The position numbers and the translations under genes are program-made. Positions 20,066 to 30,287 of a stretch of DNA of 64,000 nt are shown here, in pieces (position 1 is the stretch's first letter; each line of letters begins with the position of its first letter). This stretch comes from Isotricha intestinalis (Eukaryota > Ciliophora > Litostomatea > Vestibuliferida > Isotrichidae): positions 62,001 to 126,000 of the forward strand of contig JAJJLU010003458.1 in the NCBI GenBank assembly GCA_023807065.1. Reading direction: 5' to 3'. The notes beneath the pieces are model-generated. The model did no database searches. It was not told where the DNA came from and was given only the letters and a program-made list of their open reading frames with translations.

Positions 20066-21685
20066 ATGTCTCTTTTAGATTGTAGGATTTCAATTCTATT
20101 TGACAAACTTCAAATTCCAAGTAATTAAAATAAATAATTTAAATTTATAGCTATTCAAATTTCAGAATGCTTAATTGATATATATTATGAAGATAAAAAA
20201 TATAGAATTAAATATCCACAAACAAAACCAATATTAATCACATTAAGTGCTCCTTTTAAAAAAGATAAAAACACTCTTTCAATTATAATATTAATTCCCA
20301 GAGGAAGAAAATATAGAAAATTAGGAAAAGGAGATATAAATATATATAAAAAATACTTATTTTTAAATTCAAATTTAACTTTTGATAAATGGATATATTT
20401 ATTTACATATAAAAATCAATTAAATTTTAATCAAAAAGAAAAAAAAGAAACCCAAATTCCAGGTCAAATATTAATAAATTGTCAGTTTTTTGATCCAGAA
20501 AAGCAAAATGAAAGAGAAATAAACAATAATAATAATATTGAAGAATCATCAAAAATGTTAAAAGAAGTGATAAATAATATGCCAAAGAAAGAGAAAGAAA
20601 AGTACATTTTAGAAAATAAAAAATTATCAAATATAACAAATTCAAATAATATAGAAATATTAAAATTAAATCTTCAATCACTAAATAATAAATTAGAAGA
20701 AGAAGATGAAAATCGTTTAATTCAAAATTTTATATCAAATCCAAGAACAGATTTAGATGATGATTTAAGTGATGTTTCAATATCAATAAATTCAGATGAT
20801 GAAATAGATAATAATACAAATAATATAGATAATGTGAATTATCAAGTCGATGATATGATAACAAAATTAAAAAAATATTTTGATGAAAATTCAGATTCAG
20901 TTTTACCTAATCAACCAGAAAAATTAAGATCTTTATTAGAAAATTTAACTAATCAAGTTAAATCAATTAGTGAAACTTATAGTCAAAATTTACAATCAAT
21001 GGCTTCTATAAATAAAAGATTAAAATTCCAAGCAAAAGATTATTATGATAGATATAAAGAATTAAAGAAAAATTATGAGAAAGAAAAAAAAGAGTTTTTA
21101 ATGAAAAATAAAGTTTTAGAATGTGAAGATAAATTAAATAAAGAAGAAAATAGTAAAATTTCAAAAGAAATAAATGAAGTAAAAAATGAAATCGATTTTT
21201 TTAATAATAAATTAGGTTTAATTCCAGAACATAAAGATGAAGAAACTGAAATAATGTTAGATATATTAAAAAGTTTAAAAGAAAAAAATGTAAATATATA
21301 TGAAGGATTATCAAAAGATCAAATTGAATTTTTAAATGAAGTTATGAATGAAAATAATAATAATGAAGAAAATGAAGAAGAGAATTTAAGTAATTATTCT
21401 TTAGAAGGTGAAAAATATGCTAAAGCAATTGAAGATATTGCTAATAAAATTTATAGTAAACATTTAATTCCTGATATTAAAATTGAACAAATTGAAACTA
21501 ATGTTTATAGTTTTAATGATAAAGAAGTTACTTTAAAATTTGATGAAAATGATAATTTAAAATTATTAGATGGAACTGATTTAGAAACTTGGATAGCTGA
21601 TACTTTTAAAATTCAACCTACTCCTGCTCCAAAAATGATTAATATTGTAAAAGGAAAAAAGAATAGTAAAGGAACCAAAAAATAA
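20066..21685 (+). CDS. C2-like / coiled-coil protein, one 30-nt intron
   Basis: The ATG at 20066 opens 55 coding bases that meet GTAATT...TTATAG. Removing 20121-20150 joins them in frame to a long open frame ending TAA at 21685 (1,590 coding bases, 529 residues). The restored N-terminus (about 1-130) has the strand pattern of a C2 domain (SILFDKLQIP, then ECLIDIYYEDKKYRIKYP, later GKGDINIYKKY), typical of N-terminal C2 domains on basal-body and coiled-coil proteins. A central acidic linker and a coiled coil follow (about 270-400). A compact C-terminal domain (about 440-510) follows, then a Lys-rich tail. Membrane or centriolar binding is plausible. Without the intron the gene would start at an internal Met. 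Confidence 0.8.
20121..20150 (+). other. 30-nt intron
   Basis: GTAATTAAAA...AATTTATAG. Excision converts ...CCAA|CTATTCAAATT... into an open frame and restores a C2-like N-terminus. It contains in-frame TAAs, so it cannot be exon in the standard code. Confidence 0.82.
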
Positions 21686-21748
21686 TTTATTTATTTATTT
21701 TTTTTTTCTTTGAAAAATATATTAGTAGAAATTATTTTTTGTAAATAT

Positions 21749-22561
21749 TTAATTTTTCAAAGGCTGAGATTCATTATCTAAATTAATATAATTATTATCT
21801 ATTGTTGATGCATATGTTCCTGATTCTGAATTTAATTTACTTTCATTATCATATTCATTTATAAATTCTTTTTTTATTTTCTCATTGTCATTGTCATTTT
21901 CCATATTCATGAAATAATAATCTTTTTTAGTATATAATAATTTCTTTGAAATTTTATGTAATCCATGTCTAATCATAAAAGCATTATAACTCATTTTTGC
22001 TAAATCACTTTTTAATTTTATTTCATGTATTATTTTATCAATTGGAATATCATTAATATTATTTTTTACAATCCCATATATTTGAAAATAATATAAAATT
22101 GAATAAAGTGAAAGAATAAAAAATCCAAAAAATAAAAGAGAATTAAATATTGTATAAAAATATGAGTAAATAGGAATTAAAGTAAAATTCATTTTGAAAA
22201 TAAAAGAAAAAATAAATAAAGCATAAGTTAAAAGATAAATAATAAAATAAAGATAATTTTGTTTTTTAACTGACAACATTCCTAAAATTATAATACAAGC
22301 TAAAATAATATTATTAAAATTATTTTTAAGTAACATTGAATCTGTTGAAATAAAAGTTGTTTCATTATATCCAAAAACTTCTACATTTAAAGCAAAAAAA
22401 TGGAAGAAAATATAAAATATAAATGAAAATATAATATATAGAAATAAGAAATAATTAATTATATTTATTATAAATGAAAATGTATTTGAAAAAAAATCTG
22501 ATTGTGTTTTATATAATAAATCCTTAAGTGATTTCTTTTGAAAATTATTTTTTGATTTCAT
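21749..22561 (-). CDS. multi-pass membrane protein, unknown family
   Basis: 270 residues with about four hydrophobic segments: roughly 28-55 (INIINYFLFLYIIFSFIFYI), 83-100, 105-127 and 133-165. The N-terminus is short and basic and the C-terminal tail of about 100 residues is hydrophilic. The tail carries IPIDKIIHEIKLKSDLAKMS and RHGLHKISKKLLYTKKDYYF, which look conserved, and an acidic Asn/Ser-rich end. A four-pass endomembrane or plasma-membrane protein is likely. I do not recognise the family. It lies tail-to-tail with the C2/coiled-coil gene, 63 bases apart. Confidence 0.75.
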   Translation of the reverse strand: MKSKNNFQKKSLKDLLYKTQSDFFSNTFSFIINIINYFLFLYIIFSFIFYIFFHFFALNVEVFGYNETTFISTDSMLLKNNFNNIILACIIILGMLSVKKQNYLYFIIYLLTYALFIFSFIFKMNFTLIPIYSYFYTIFNSLLFFGFFILSLYSILYYFQIYGIVKNNINDIPIDKIIHEIKLKSDLAKMSYNAFMIRHGLHKISKKLLYTKKDYYFMNMENDNDNEKIKKEFINEYDNESKLNSESGTYASTIDNNYINLDNESQPLKN

Positions 22562-22713
22562 TTTTTTTAATTAAAATATAATTAATTTTTGATTAAGAAA
22601 ATCTTATTTATTAATTAATAAAAAATAAAGAAATCAAATTTTTAAATATAAATAAATATATACATCAAAAACCAAAAAAAAATAAATAAATAAATAAATA
22701 AGTATTCTCCAGA

Positions 22714-23442
22714 TTATAATTTATATAAATTTAATTTTCTTTTAAATTTCAAAACACCAGCATTTACTTTTTTTTGACTTTCTAATTCTGATTTTAAATT
22801 AATTACTTCATTATAAAAAGTATCTTTAAAACAAGAATAATAAATATCAGAAGAATTTTTTACATTTTTTTTTGATAAAGAATCAGATAAAGTATTTTTT
22901 GGAGAATATAATACAGACTTTGATAAATTCTTTTTTTTGATATTACAACTGTTTATTGTATTTTTATATTTATTTAAAAAGGTATTATTATTCAAATTAA
23001 ATAATTTATTTTGAAAAATTTCTTTTGTTGAACTTGATTTTATAATTTTTTTAGTTTTATTTTTTTCATTATTTTTATTTAGATTAATAACATTAGAATG
23101 TTTTTTTAAAAGTTTATCACATTTTTTCAAATTTAACAAACGATTCTCATTAAAATTATTTTTTTTTAAATTTTCATTATAATAATAAGAAGAAAATAAT
23201 TTAATATTATGATTAGGTAAAACTCCTTTAATAATATTATAATAATTTTCCTTAAATTTAGGACTAATTAAATTTGAATGGCATTTTTTAATTAATTCGA
23301 AACTATTATTATCATTATTACTATTATCCAAAAATTCATCTTTAATACTCTCTCTTAAAAATCTTGTATAAACCAAACAATCATTAGTAATATTATTAAT
23401 TTTATCTAAATGAGAACAATTATTTTTAAAAGAGAATCTCAT
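22714..23442 (-). CDS. hypothetical basic protein
   Basis: 242 residues, rich in Asn, Lys, Ser and Leu. Helical N-terminus (about 1-40). Ser/Lys-rich middle with KSSSTKEIFQNKLF and SKSVLYSPKNTLSDSLSK, plausible phosphorylation sites. Short helix at the C-terminus. No domain recognised. It is divergent from the SmD3 gene with only about 54 bases between the start codons, so the two promoters must be very compact. A TAAA microsatellite lies just beyond its stop (about 22680-22700). Confidence 0.68.
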   Translation of the reverse strand: MRFSFKNNCSHLDKINNITNDCLVYTRFLRESIKDEFLDNSNNDNNSFELIKKCHSNLISPKFKENYYNIIKGVLPNHNIKLFSSYYYNENLKKNNFNENRLLNLKKCDKLLKKHSNVINLNKNNEKNKTKKIIKSSSTKEIFQNKLFNLNNNTFLNKYKNTINSCNIKKKNLSKSVLYSPKNTLSDSLSKKNVKNSSDIYYSCFKDTFYNEVINLKSELESQKKVNAGVLKFKRKLNLYKL

Positions 23443-23496
23443 TTAAAAAATATAATTTCCTAAAAAAAATTAAAAAAAAAATAAATTTTAAAAAAA

Positions 23497-23871
23497 ATGA
23501 GTATAAGTGTTCCAATAAAATTACTTCACGAGGCAGAGAACCATGTAGTAACAATAGAATTAAAAACAAATGACATGTTTCGTGGATACTTAATGGAAGC
23601 AGAAGATACAATGAACGTAAGATTAGATGATGTAAAGATGACATCACGAGATGGGAAAGTGACTCATTTAGACCAAGTATATTTAAGAGGGAGTCAAATA
23701 AGATTTATCATTATTCCAGATATGTTAAAAAATGCTCCTATGTTTAAAAAAATTAAAAATCAAACTAAAGCTGCTAAACAAGCTAATATTGCAAGAGGAA
23801 AAGTGAGAGGAAGAGGTGCTCAAGCTTCTGCAAACAGAGGAAAACAATATGTTGCTTCTGTTAATTTGTAA
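23497..23871 (+). CDS. SNRPD3: small nuclear ribonucleoprotein SmD3
   Basis: A 124-residue Sm protein. The Sm1 motif runs through [17 protein letters not shown] and MNVRLDDV. The Sm2 motif is [15 protein letters not shown], where RG is the diagnostic pair. The start ([20 protein letters not shown]) and the LKNAPMF segment are hallmarks of SmD3. The short tail has RG dipeptides ([11 protein letters not shown]) that can be arginine-methylated. SmD3 forms the heptameric ring on U1, U2, U4 and U5 snRNAs in the nucleus and cytoplasm, consistent with an organism that splices the small introns seen here. Usual length for protist SmD3. Confidence 0.97.
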   Translation: MSISVPIKLLHEAENHVVTIELKTNDMFRGYLMEAEDTMNVRLDDVKMTSRDGKVTHLDQVYLRGSQIRFIIIPDMLKNAPMFKKIKNQTKAAKQANIARGKVRGRGAQASANRGKQYVASVNL

Positions 23872-23925
23872 TTTTAAAAAAAAAAAATTTATTTTTTTTA
23901 TTTTTTTTTTTTATTTAATAATTTT

Positions 23926-24621
23926 ATGATGATGGGAAATTTTATTTTTTCTATTTATTTATTTTATTTCTTCCTTCTCATTCAAAGTTATCAACAACAA
24001 ATTGTTATTCATATTAGAAGAAATCTAAATCCAGATAAACAACCTGCTTTTGGAGCTTTTTTTGCTCATATTGATCAAATAATGGAACTTCATGCTCAAG
24101 CTATTGTTAATAGTATTATGATTGAAAGAGAAATGAGACAACATCAACAAATTGAAGAGAAAAAGGAAAATGAAAATAAAAATGATGAAAATTTAGATTT
24201 TTCACTTGATAAAGAAGATGATGATATTAATAATACTTATTCTAATATTCAAAATAATAGTAATCAAGTTCCTCAAAATAATAAGGAAAATCTATTAAAT
24301 AATACTATTCAAAATAAAAATAATAAAAAAGAAAATAATAATATTAATTATAAAGTAAAAAATGAAAAAGAAGAATTTAGGAGAAAAAAGAAAGAAAAAT
24401 TTTTAAGAAAACAAAAAATTTTTTCAAAAATTTGTAAATATATTTTATATTCTATAATTTTATTTACATTCTATGTTATTTTAAAAAAAATATTTGAATT
24501 TCTTGATTTCATAGAAAAACCTAAAGAAGAAGAAGAAAAGGAAAATAAAGAAGAATTAAAAATAAAATTAGAAAAAGAAAAAATAATAAAAGAAAAACAA
24601 GTAGGAAATAAAATAATGTAA
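23926..24621 (+). CDS. signal-peptide and single-span membrane protein
   Basis: 231 residues. A strong hydrophobic signal peptide (about 4-20) is followed by a compact segment (about 25-75) with NPDKQPAFGAFFAHIDQIME that looks conserved. A disordered Asn/Glu-rich stretch comes next, then a basic patch, one transmembrane helix (about 175-192) and a charged Lys/Glu coiled tail. Topology is probably type I, with the conserved segment luminal or extracellular. No family recognised. Begins 54 bases after the SmD3 stop on the same strand. Confidence 0.72.
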   Translation: MMMGNFIFSIYLFYFFLLIQSYQQQIVIHIRRNLNPDKQPAFGAFFAHIDQIMELHAQAIVNSIMIEREMRQHQQIEEKKENENKNDENLDFSLDKEDDDINNTYSNIQNNSNQVPQNNKENLLNNTIQNKNNKKENNNINYKVKNEKEEFRRKKKEKFLRKQKIFSKICKYILYSIILFTFYVILKKIFEFLDFIEKPKEEEEKENKEELKIKLEKEKIIKEKQVGNKIM

Positions 24622-24706
24622 ATTTAACAATATTATTAAAAAAAATTTTATATAAATTTAACAATTTTAATATATTATTTTAATATGTTATTTTAAGTAA
24701 AAAAAA

Positions 24707-25750
24707 ATGAATGATTATGATCCAATGAAAGAATTAAATAAAACAAAATATTTAAATGATGCATTTATAAAATCAAGATATTCACTTTTACATATAAATG
24801 AAAATAATATAAAAAAAGGAAGAGAAACAGGAAGCCATTGGAAAAAATTTATTAAATATCCTGTTTTAGATGAAGATATGAAAAAAAGATTTGCTGATTT
24901 AGAAAATGAAAATTTAAAAAAATTAAATATTGAAAATGATAAAATTATAAATAGAGTAAAAAAATCTAAAGTAAGAGAATATATAAATAGTATTGATCAT
25001 ACAAAAGAATATAATAATATAATTCAAAGAATAAAAACTCAAAATGGAAATGATATAAATTTTATAAGAGAATCATTAAAAGTTCCTTTATTAAAAAAGA
25101 ATCATAAATTAATTAAAAAAAAGAAAATTTATAAAATTAAAATTAATGATGATTTAAATTTTAATAATAATAAAAAACATTTAAAACCTTTTTCTTTTAT
25201 GACAGTCAGTAATTTTCATAAAAAAAATTATAATTATCATCCTAAATATTATTATTATATTGGAAAAAAAGGAAAATGTGTTTTTGATGATAAAAATATA
25301 GAAGAAAAAGAAATTGACATTAATTTTAATGTTATTTATAATTCTGAAAATGTTTCTATAGACAAAATTAAAAATCAGAAAACATTTAAAAGTTTATCTC
25401 CACCAAAAAGAAAAAAAAAAGGATATTTAGTTCAAATGAAATTAAATAAATTAATTCAAGATTTTAATTCATGTGATTTTGAAAATAAAAAAAGTTATGA
25501 TTTTCTTTCTGACACTTTACATAATCATAAAACTATTTCTAAAAAAGATGATTATACTAGAAATAATTATTATTATTCTTTTAAACCTGAAGAAAATATA
25601 TTTTTTGAAGATACTAATTATACTTATTATAAAACATTTGATAGAAATTTTACACAAAAGAAAAATTCTTTTAATTTTGAAACTAATAATGCTATTATAA
25701 AAAAATTAAAAATAAAACTTGGTAATAAAATAAATAATATAAAAGTATAA
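24707..25750 (+). CDS. hypothetical protein
   Basis: 347 residues. The N-terminal 80 residues are the least biased part (YDPMKELNKTKYLNDAF, then GSHWKKFIKYPVLDEDMKKR). The rest is rich in Lys, Asn, Tyr and Phe with no clear domain, coiled coil or membrane segment. Ser/Pro clusters (SLSPPKRKKK) could be phosphorylated. The uninterrupted 347-codon frame supports a gene. Unrecognised. Confidence 0.7.
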   Translation: MNDYDPMKELNKTKYLNDAFIKSRYSLLHINENNIKKGRETGSHWKKFIKYPVLDEDMKKRFADLENENLKKLNIENDKIINRVKKSKVREYINSIDHTKEYNNIIQRIKTQNGNDINFIRESLKVPLLKKNHKLIKKKKIYKIKINDDLNFNNNKKHLKPFSFMTVSNFHKKNYNYHPKYYYYIGKKGKCVFDDKNIEEKEIDINFNVIYNSENVSIDKIKNQKTFKSLSPPKRKKKGYLVQMKLNKLIQDFNSCDFENKKSYDFLSDTLHNHKTISKKDDYTRNNYYYSFKPEENIFFEDTNYTYYKTFDRNFTQKKNSFNFETNNAIIKKLKIKLGNKINNIKV

Positions 25751-25898
25751 AATTATTTTTTTCCAAAACAAAGGTTTATTTACTATAAAAATAATTTTGA
25801 GTTTAACTTTTAAATTAATAAAATTATCATATAAATCTATTATTATTCTTCTTTAATTATTTTATATTTATTTAATTTTAAATATATATTTTAATAAT

Positions 25899-26618
25899 AT
25901 GACTGACTATAATAGAAAATTTAGAGAATTAAATCTAAAAATTTCTCAAGCAGTGAAAGATAATAAAAACATAAATAATTCAATTGAACAATATAATAAA
26001 AGACTAAATAAAATAGAAGAAAAATCATTAAAAAAATTAAAAGCATTAGAAAATTCATATTCATATATTAAAAATGAATTTTCAAAAATTGTTTCAATAT
26101 ATCATAATATAAAACAATTAGAAAAAAGACCATTAAACGAAAGAGAAATAAATTCAATTATTAATGATGTAAATTTCAATTTAAAAAAACAAAGAAAGGA
26201 ATCAATTGAATATATTCAATCAATTTTTTCAAATGTTGAAAGAACTATTTCTAAAATTAACGACAATGATTTTTATGAAAAAAATAAATTTACTAATGAA
26301 TGTAATAATATGAAAGAAATAATTGATAATAATATTAATGATTGTGAAAATATTTTACAAAATAAAAATTATAAGATTAATCAAATTTTAGAAGATTTAA
26401 AAGAAAGTTCAGAAAAAGAGTTTGAAAATGTAAATAAATTATTAGAAAAAGAAATTTATCAACAAGATTTTAATTCAAATAAATTAAATAAAGATTTAAA
26501 TGATTTAAATGATAAAATTGAAGAAAAATTCTTAAAAACAAAACAAAGTTTAAATGATTTTGAAGAGAATATATTTAATTTAGTTGATGAAACTTGTTTG
26601 AAACTAACACAACCTTAA
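25899..26618 (+). CDS. coiled-coil protein, SF-assemblin-like
   Basis: 239 residues, almost entirely a regular charged coiled coil without proline except near RPLNEREINS (about residue 75). Length, lack of other domains, and helix segments with spaced Asn/Ile/Glu heptads resemble SF-assemblin/beta-giardin proteins, which form striated rootlet fibres at flagellar basal bodies. The resemblance is by architecture only. Cytosolic, no membrane segment. Ends LTQP then TAA. Confidence 0.6.
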   Translation: MTDYNRKFRELNLKISQAVKDNKNINNSIEQYNKRLNKIEEKSLKKLKALENSYSYIKNEFSKIVSIYHNIKQLEKRPLNEREINSIINDVNFNLKKQRKESIEYIQSIFSNVERTISKINDNDFYEKNKFTNECNNMKEIIDNNINDCENILQNKNYKINQILEDLKESSEKEFENVNKLLEKEIYQQDFNSNKLNKDLNDLNDKIEEKFLKTKQSLNDFEENIFNLVDETCLKLTQP

Positions 26619-26802
26619 TAAAAAATCATTTAAAATATAATTTAATAAATTTCATGATTATTTAAATAAAATAAAATAATTTAATTGATCATCTATATTT
26701 ATTTAATTATCCTCTTTTTAAATAAATAAATAAAATAATAACAAATTAAATAAAACATATTGAATAAAATTAATTTTATTTTTCCAAATAAAAATCGATT
26801 CA

Positions 26803-28632
26803 ATGGATATGTATTCACCAAAATTAAAAATTAAAAGTATGAATTTTTCAAAAACAACATCAACAAATCTTTTTTCAAAATCCACAAAATCAACAAAATT
26901 ACAAAATACATCAAGAAACATTCAATCTTTTTCAAATAATTATGGTTCATCAACAGAATCATTAAGATCATTAAAAAATTTACCTCTATCGAATTCTCAT
27001 ATTAATAATTTAAAGTTAATATATCCAATTTATAAAAGAAATTTTCAAAATTATAAAAGAAATAAGTCATCAATAATAATTAAAAGAATAAAACAATATG
27101 AAAATTATTATAGAAAAACAATGCATAATAAAATGAAATTATATAATAATAAAAAGAAAATTAGAAATGAAACTCCAATTATACTTTATGATAGAAGAAA
27201 AAGAGAAAATAAATTTATTGAAAAATCTGAATCTGAAAAACAATGTTTTACAAGTCTTAATACTTCAAGAAGGAATTTTACAAAAATTTTTAATAAAACT
27301 AAAATAACATCTTATAATAATAGAGTAAATTATATAGATAATGTTAAAAAAATGTTTAAAGGGAATTATATTTTATTAACTCAAAAAAATAAATATCAAG
27401 ATATATTAGATTTAGAAAAATATAAAGTTGAAAGTGTTAATAATTATTCTTATCAAATTCAAGAAAATAAAAAACTTCTTGAAATATATTTTAAAGGAAG
27501 AAATAAATATATTAAACATTTAAATACTATAATATCAAATGAACAAGAAGTTTTAATTCAATTATTAAATAAAAAACAAAATTTATTAGTAAATAATAAA
27601 AAAACAATTCATAAAATTGAAGAAATAAAAAATACAATAAATTTTTATAAAGGATATAAAATTCTCATTGATTCAATATTTAAAAACAATAAAGAAATTT
27701 TATCAGATCCAAATATCATATTTGATAAAATAGTATATTTAGAAAGAAATAATTTAGAATTATTAAAAAAATATAATAGAAAAAAAGAAATATTATGGGA
27801 ATTAAAAAAAGAATTAATAAATTTAACAAAATTATATGATTCTTCATATAAATCATTAGATATTGCAATAAAAAATAAAGAAATATTAGTTGAAAGATTA
27901 AAAGAAAATTATTTATCTTTAAAAAAACAAAAAGAAGATTTAGAAATAGAAATTAAAAAAAATGCAATTAATATATTAGATACAAAGAAAAAAAATAAAA
28001 TTAAAAAATTAAATTTAATTGAAGTTGCAGAATTAGATGCGATGATTAATGAATCCAAATTTAATAAATTATTTAAAAAATTTCCACTTCATTTCACTTG
28101 TTTAGCTTTTTTCATAAGTAATTTATTAAAAATTATAAAAGAAAAAACTCCAGAATTTTTAATTTTTAATGATAATACTTTTATTGGAAAAATATTTTTA
28201 AATTTAAATGTATTAGATAGAATTGCTAATACCTTTTATACCAAAAATAATTTAAATCAAATCAATGAAAATATTTTAATAATGTTAATAGTTATTGAAA
28301 AAAGTGTTGAAGCTTTAATGAAAAAAATAAATTGTTATAGAAATAATATTGAATTATCAAAATATATAAAAAAAAAATTAAAACAAAAAGAATTAGAAAG
28401 AAAAATAAAAAATATATCTCAAAAAGATAATATAAAACAAGAATTTAGAAATGAAATTTTAAATAAATTAAAAGAAAAACAAAATAAATATAGATTTATA
28501 AATAGAAGAGTATTTTCTAATTCACCTCCCTTTAATACTCAACCTAATAAAACAAACAATAATTATTCAAGAAAAGAAAAAGAATATAATATATATAGTA
28601 CATTTGAGGATATACAAATATTACATAAATAA
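26803..28632 (+). CDS. large coiled-coil cytoskeletal-type protein
   Basis: 609 residues. A Ser/Thr/Lys-rich N-terminus (about 1-170) is probably disordered. A long coiled coil runs over about 190-405, broken by GNYILLTQKNKYQDI. A helical, better-balanced block sits at about 410-520 (ELDAMINESKFNKLFKKFP, then HFTCLAFFISNLLKIIKE), and a basic tail ends in SPPFNTQP. No catalytic motif. The arrangement resembles coiled-coil proteins of basal bodies and cilia, but the family is not recognised. Ends with TAA. Confidence 0.75.
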   Translation: MDMYSPKLKIKSMNFSKTTSTNLFSKSTKSTKLQNTSRNIQSFSNNYGSSTESLRSLKNLPLSNSHINNLKLIYPIYKRNFQNYKRNKSSIIIKRIKQYENYYRKTMHNKMKLYNNKKKIRNETPIILYDRRKRENKFIEKSESEKQCFTSLNTSRRNFTKIFNKTKITSYNNRVNYIDNVKKMFKGNYILLTQKNKYQDILDLEKYKVESVNNYSYQIQENKKLLEIYFKGRNKYIKHLNTIISNEQEVLIQLLNKKQNLLVNNKKTIHKIEEIKNTINFYKGYKILIDSIFKNNKEILSDPNIIFDKIVYLERNNLELLKKYNRKKEILWELKKELINLTKLYDSSYKSLDIAIKNKEILVERLKENYLSLKKQKEDLEIEIKKNAINILDTKKKNKIKKLNLIEVAELDAMINESKFNKLFKKFPLHFTCLAFFISNLLKIIKEKTPEFLIFNDNTFIGKIFLNLNVLDRIANTFYTKNNLNQINENILIMLIVIEKSVEALMKKINCYRNNIELSKYIKKKLKQKELERKIKNISQKDNIKQEFRNEILNKLKEKQNKYRFINRRVFSNSPPFNTQPNKTNNNYSRKEKEYNIYSTFEDIQILHK

Positions 28633-28704
28633 TAATAAAATGTAATTATTTTTAAAAATAAAAAATTTAAAAAATTAAAATAAATTCAGAATATAATAAT
28701 AATT

Positions 28705-29535
28705 ATGTGGTATAAAAAATCAGAGCTTGTTCTATTTATAATAAATTTTCTAAATGAAAATTTACTAAAAAAATTTAACCAAGAATTATTTTTTGTAAGG
28801 AAATAGAAGGAAGACCATAATAAAAGTAATATTTCAAATAACAATAAAACAATAAATAATTTAATTGGATATTATTCAATAGAAAATGGATATAAAACAT
28901 ATTCAAAATATGTAATATCGTCATTTTCCTTATCAAAAATAATATTTGTTTCCTATCTAATAATAACAAGTATTTTTAGTCCAAAAGGAGATTTTTTTCA
29001 ATAGGAACAAACAATAAAAGAATAGTTATTTAGTTCTATTAAGTGGAACTTTTGATAAAAACATTAAAATTTGGGATAAATGAAGAAAGTATAGGAAAAA
29101 TAATTGATCATTTAAGTGATATACATACTTTAAAATAGTCTAAAGATGGTAAATTTTTTGCATCAAGTGGAAATGATAAAACTATTAGATTCTGGGTTTT
29201 AAAATCCTCAAATGTATAAAAGTTATTGAAGCTCATAAATTCAGTGAAATTAATAATATTTCTTTATTCAGTAAAAATAATGATTTATTCATTTCTGTTC
29301 CACATTTTGATAGTAAAAATACTATACTGGTTTTTCTCCTTATAGAAACTTTTTATTATGTGAAAGTTTTGCTCATAAAATGAAATTATTTGATGTTAAT
29401 AATGATTTTACTTTATTAGATACTTAGGAACATGAAGATAAAGTATTTTCTGATTAATGGTATCGTGATATTCCTATTATTTTTTCTACTTGCGCCGATA
29501 AATTTGCAAGAATTTGGATTACTCAAAATTATTAA
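28705..29535 (+). pseudogene. decayed LisH/WD40-repeat gene
   Basis: From an ATG at 28705 the frame reads a LisH-like N-terminus (ELVLFIINFLNENLLKKF, about residues 7-24), is hit by TAG at 28804-28806, and continues to FSPKGDFF near 29000. There an extra T in a T-run breaks it. WD40 pieces then appear in different frames: LLSGTFDKNIKIWDK, FASSGNDKTIRFW and STCADKFARIWI. I count at least four frame changes and several stops, among them TAG in the piece before SKDGKFF and TAG and TAA in the last blade. LisH plus WD40 is the order seen in TBL1, SMU1 and LIS1-type proteins. Now non-functional, unless sequencing errors are numerous. Confidence 0.72.
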
Positions 29536-29673
29536 ATTTTATATTTGATATTTATAGTATTATTTAATTTTTTTTATATATGAAAATAATATTTTTAATT
29601 TTATTTTCATAAATTGAATTAATTTAAAAATTATATCTGAAAAAATTAATTATTTAAAAAGAAAGAAAAGTCA

Positions 29674-30084
29674 ATGTCAAAAAGAATAAGAATAGTAAAA
29701 AAAAAGAAAACAACATTTGACCGATTTGAATGTCATAGACATTTAAGAGTAAAAAGAAATTGGAGGAGACCAAGAGGAATAGACTGTTCAGTAAGAAGAA
29801 AATTTAGAGGAATGTTAAGAACACCAAAAGTAGGTTATGGTTCAAATAAAAAAACAAGAAATCTTCTTCCTAATTATAAACTTAAATTCACTGTTAATAA
29901 TTTAAAAGAATTAGAATGTTTATTAATGAATAATGATAAATATTGTGTTGAAATCGGAAAAAAAGTTGGTGCTGTACTTAGAGCTCAAATGCTTAGAAGA
30001 GCAAAAGAATTAAATGTTTCTGTTACTAATCAAAAATCAAAGAAAATTGAAAGATTAGAAAAAAGAACTAAAAAAGTAAATTAA
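29674..30084 (+). CDS. RPL32: 60S ribosomal protein eL32
   Basis: 136 residues, the usual eL32 size. Diagnostic runs are present: FDRFECHRHLRVKRNWRRPR, then GIDCSVRRKFRG, then PKVGYGSNKKTRNLLP. In the second half are NNDKYCVEIGKKVGA and RAQMLRRAKELNV. eL32 is a structural protein of the large ribosomal subunit. It is very basic, with no extensions apart from a short Lys-rich tail. As a highly expressed gene its codons use somewhat more C and G at third positions than neighbours, visible in the first half. Confidence 0.97.
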   Translation: MSKRIRIVKKKKTTFDRFECHRHLRVKRNWRRPRGIDCSVRRKFRGMLRTPKVGYGSNKKTRNLLPNYKLKFTVNNLKELECLLMNNDKYCVEIGKKVGAVLRAQMLRRAKELNVSVTNQKSKKIERLEKRTKKVN

Positions 30085-30287
30085 ATAAAACAATAAGAAA
30101 TAATATAATAATAAAACCAAATTTCTAAAAACAACAAATTTTTATAAAATCCTAAAAAAAAACTAATTGTAAAAAATAAAAATAAAAATAATTTTTAATA
30201 AAAAATAAAGGATAAAAATAACATTTAAATTTTCTCCAAAAAATAAAACACTAACAAAAGAAAAAAAACAAAAAATAAAAAATAGAA

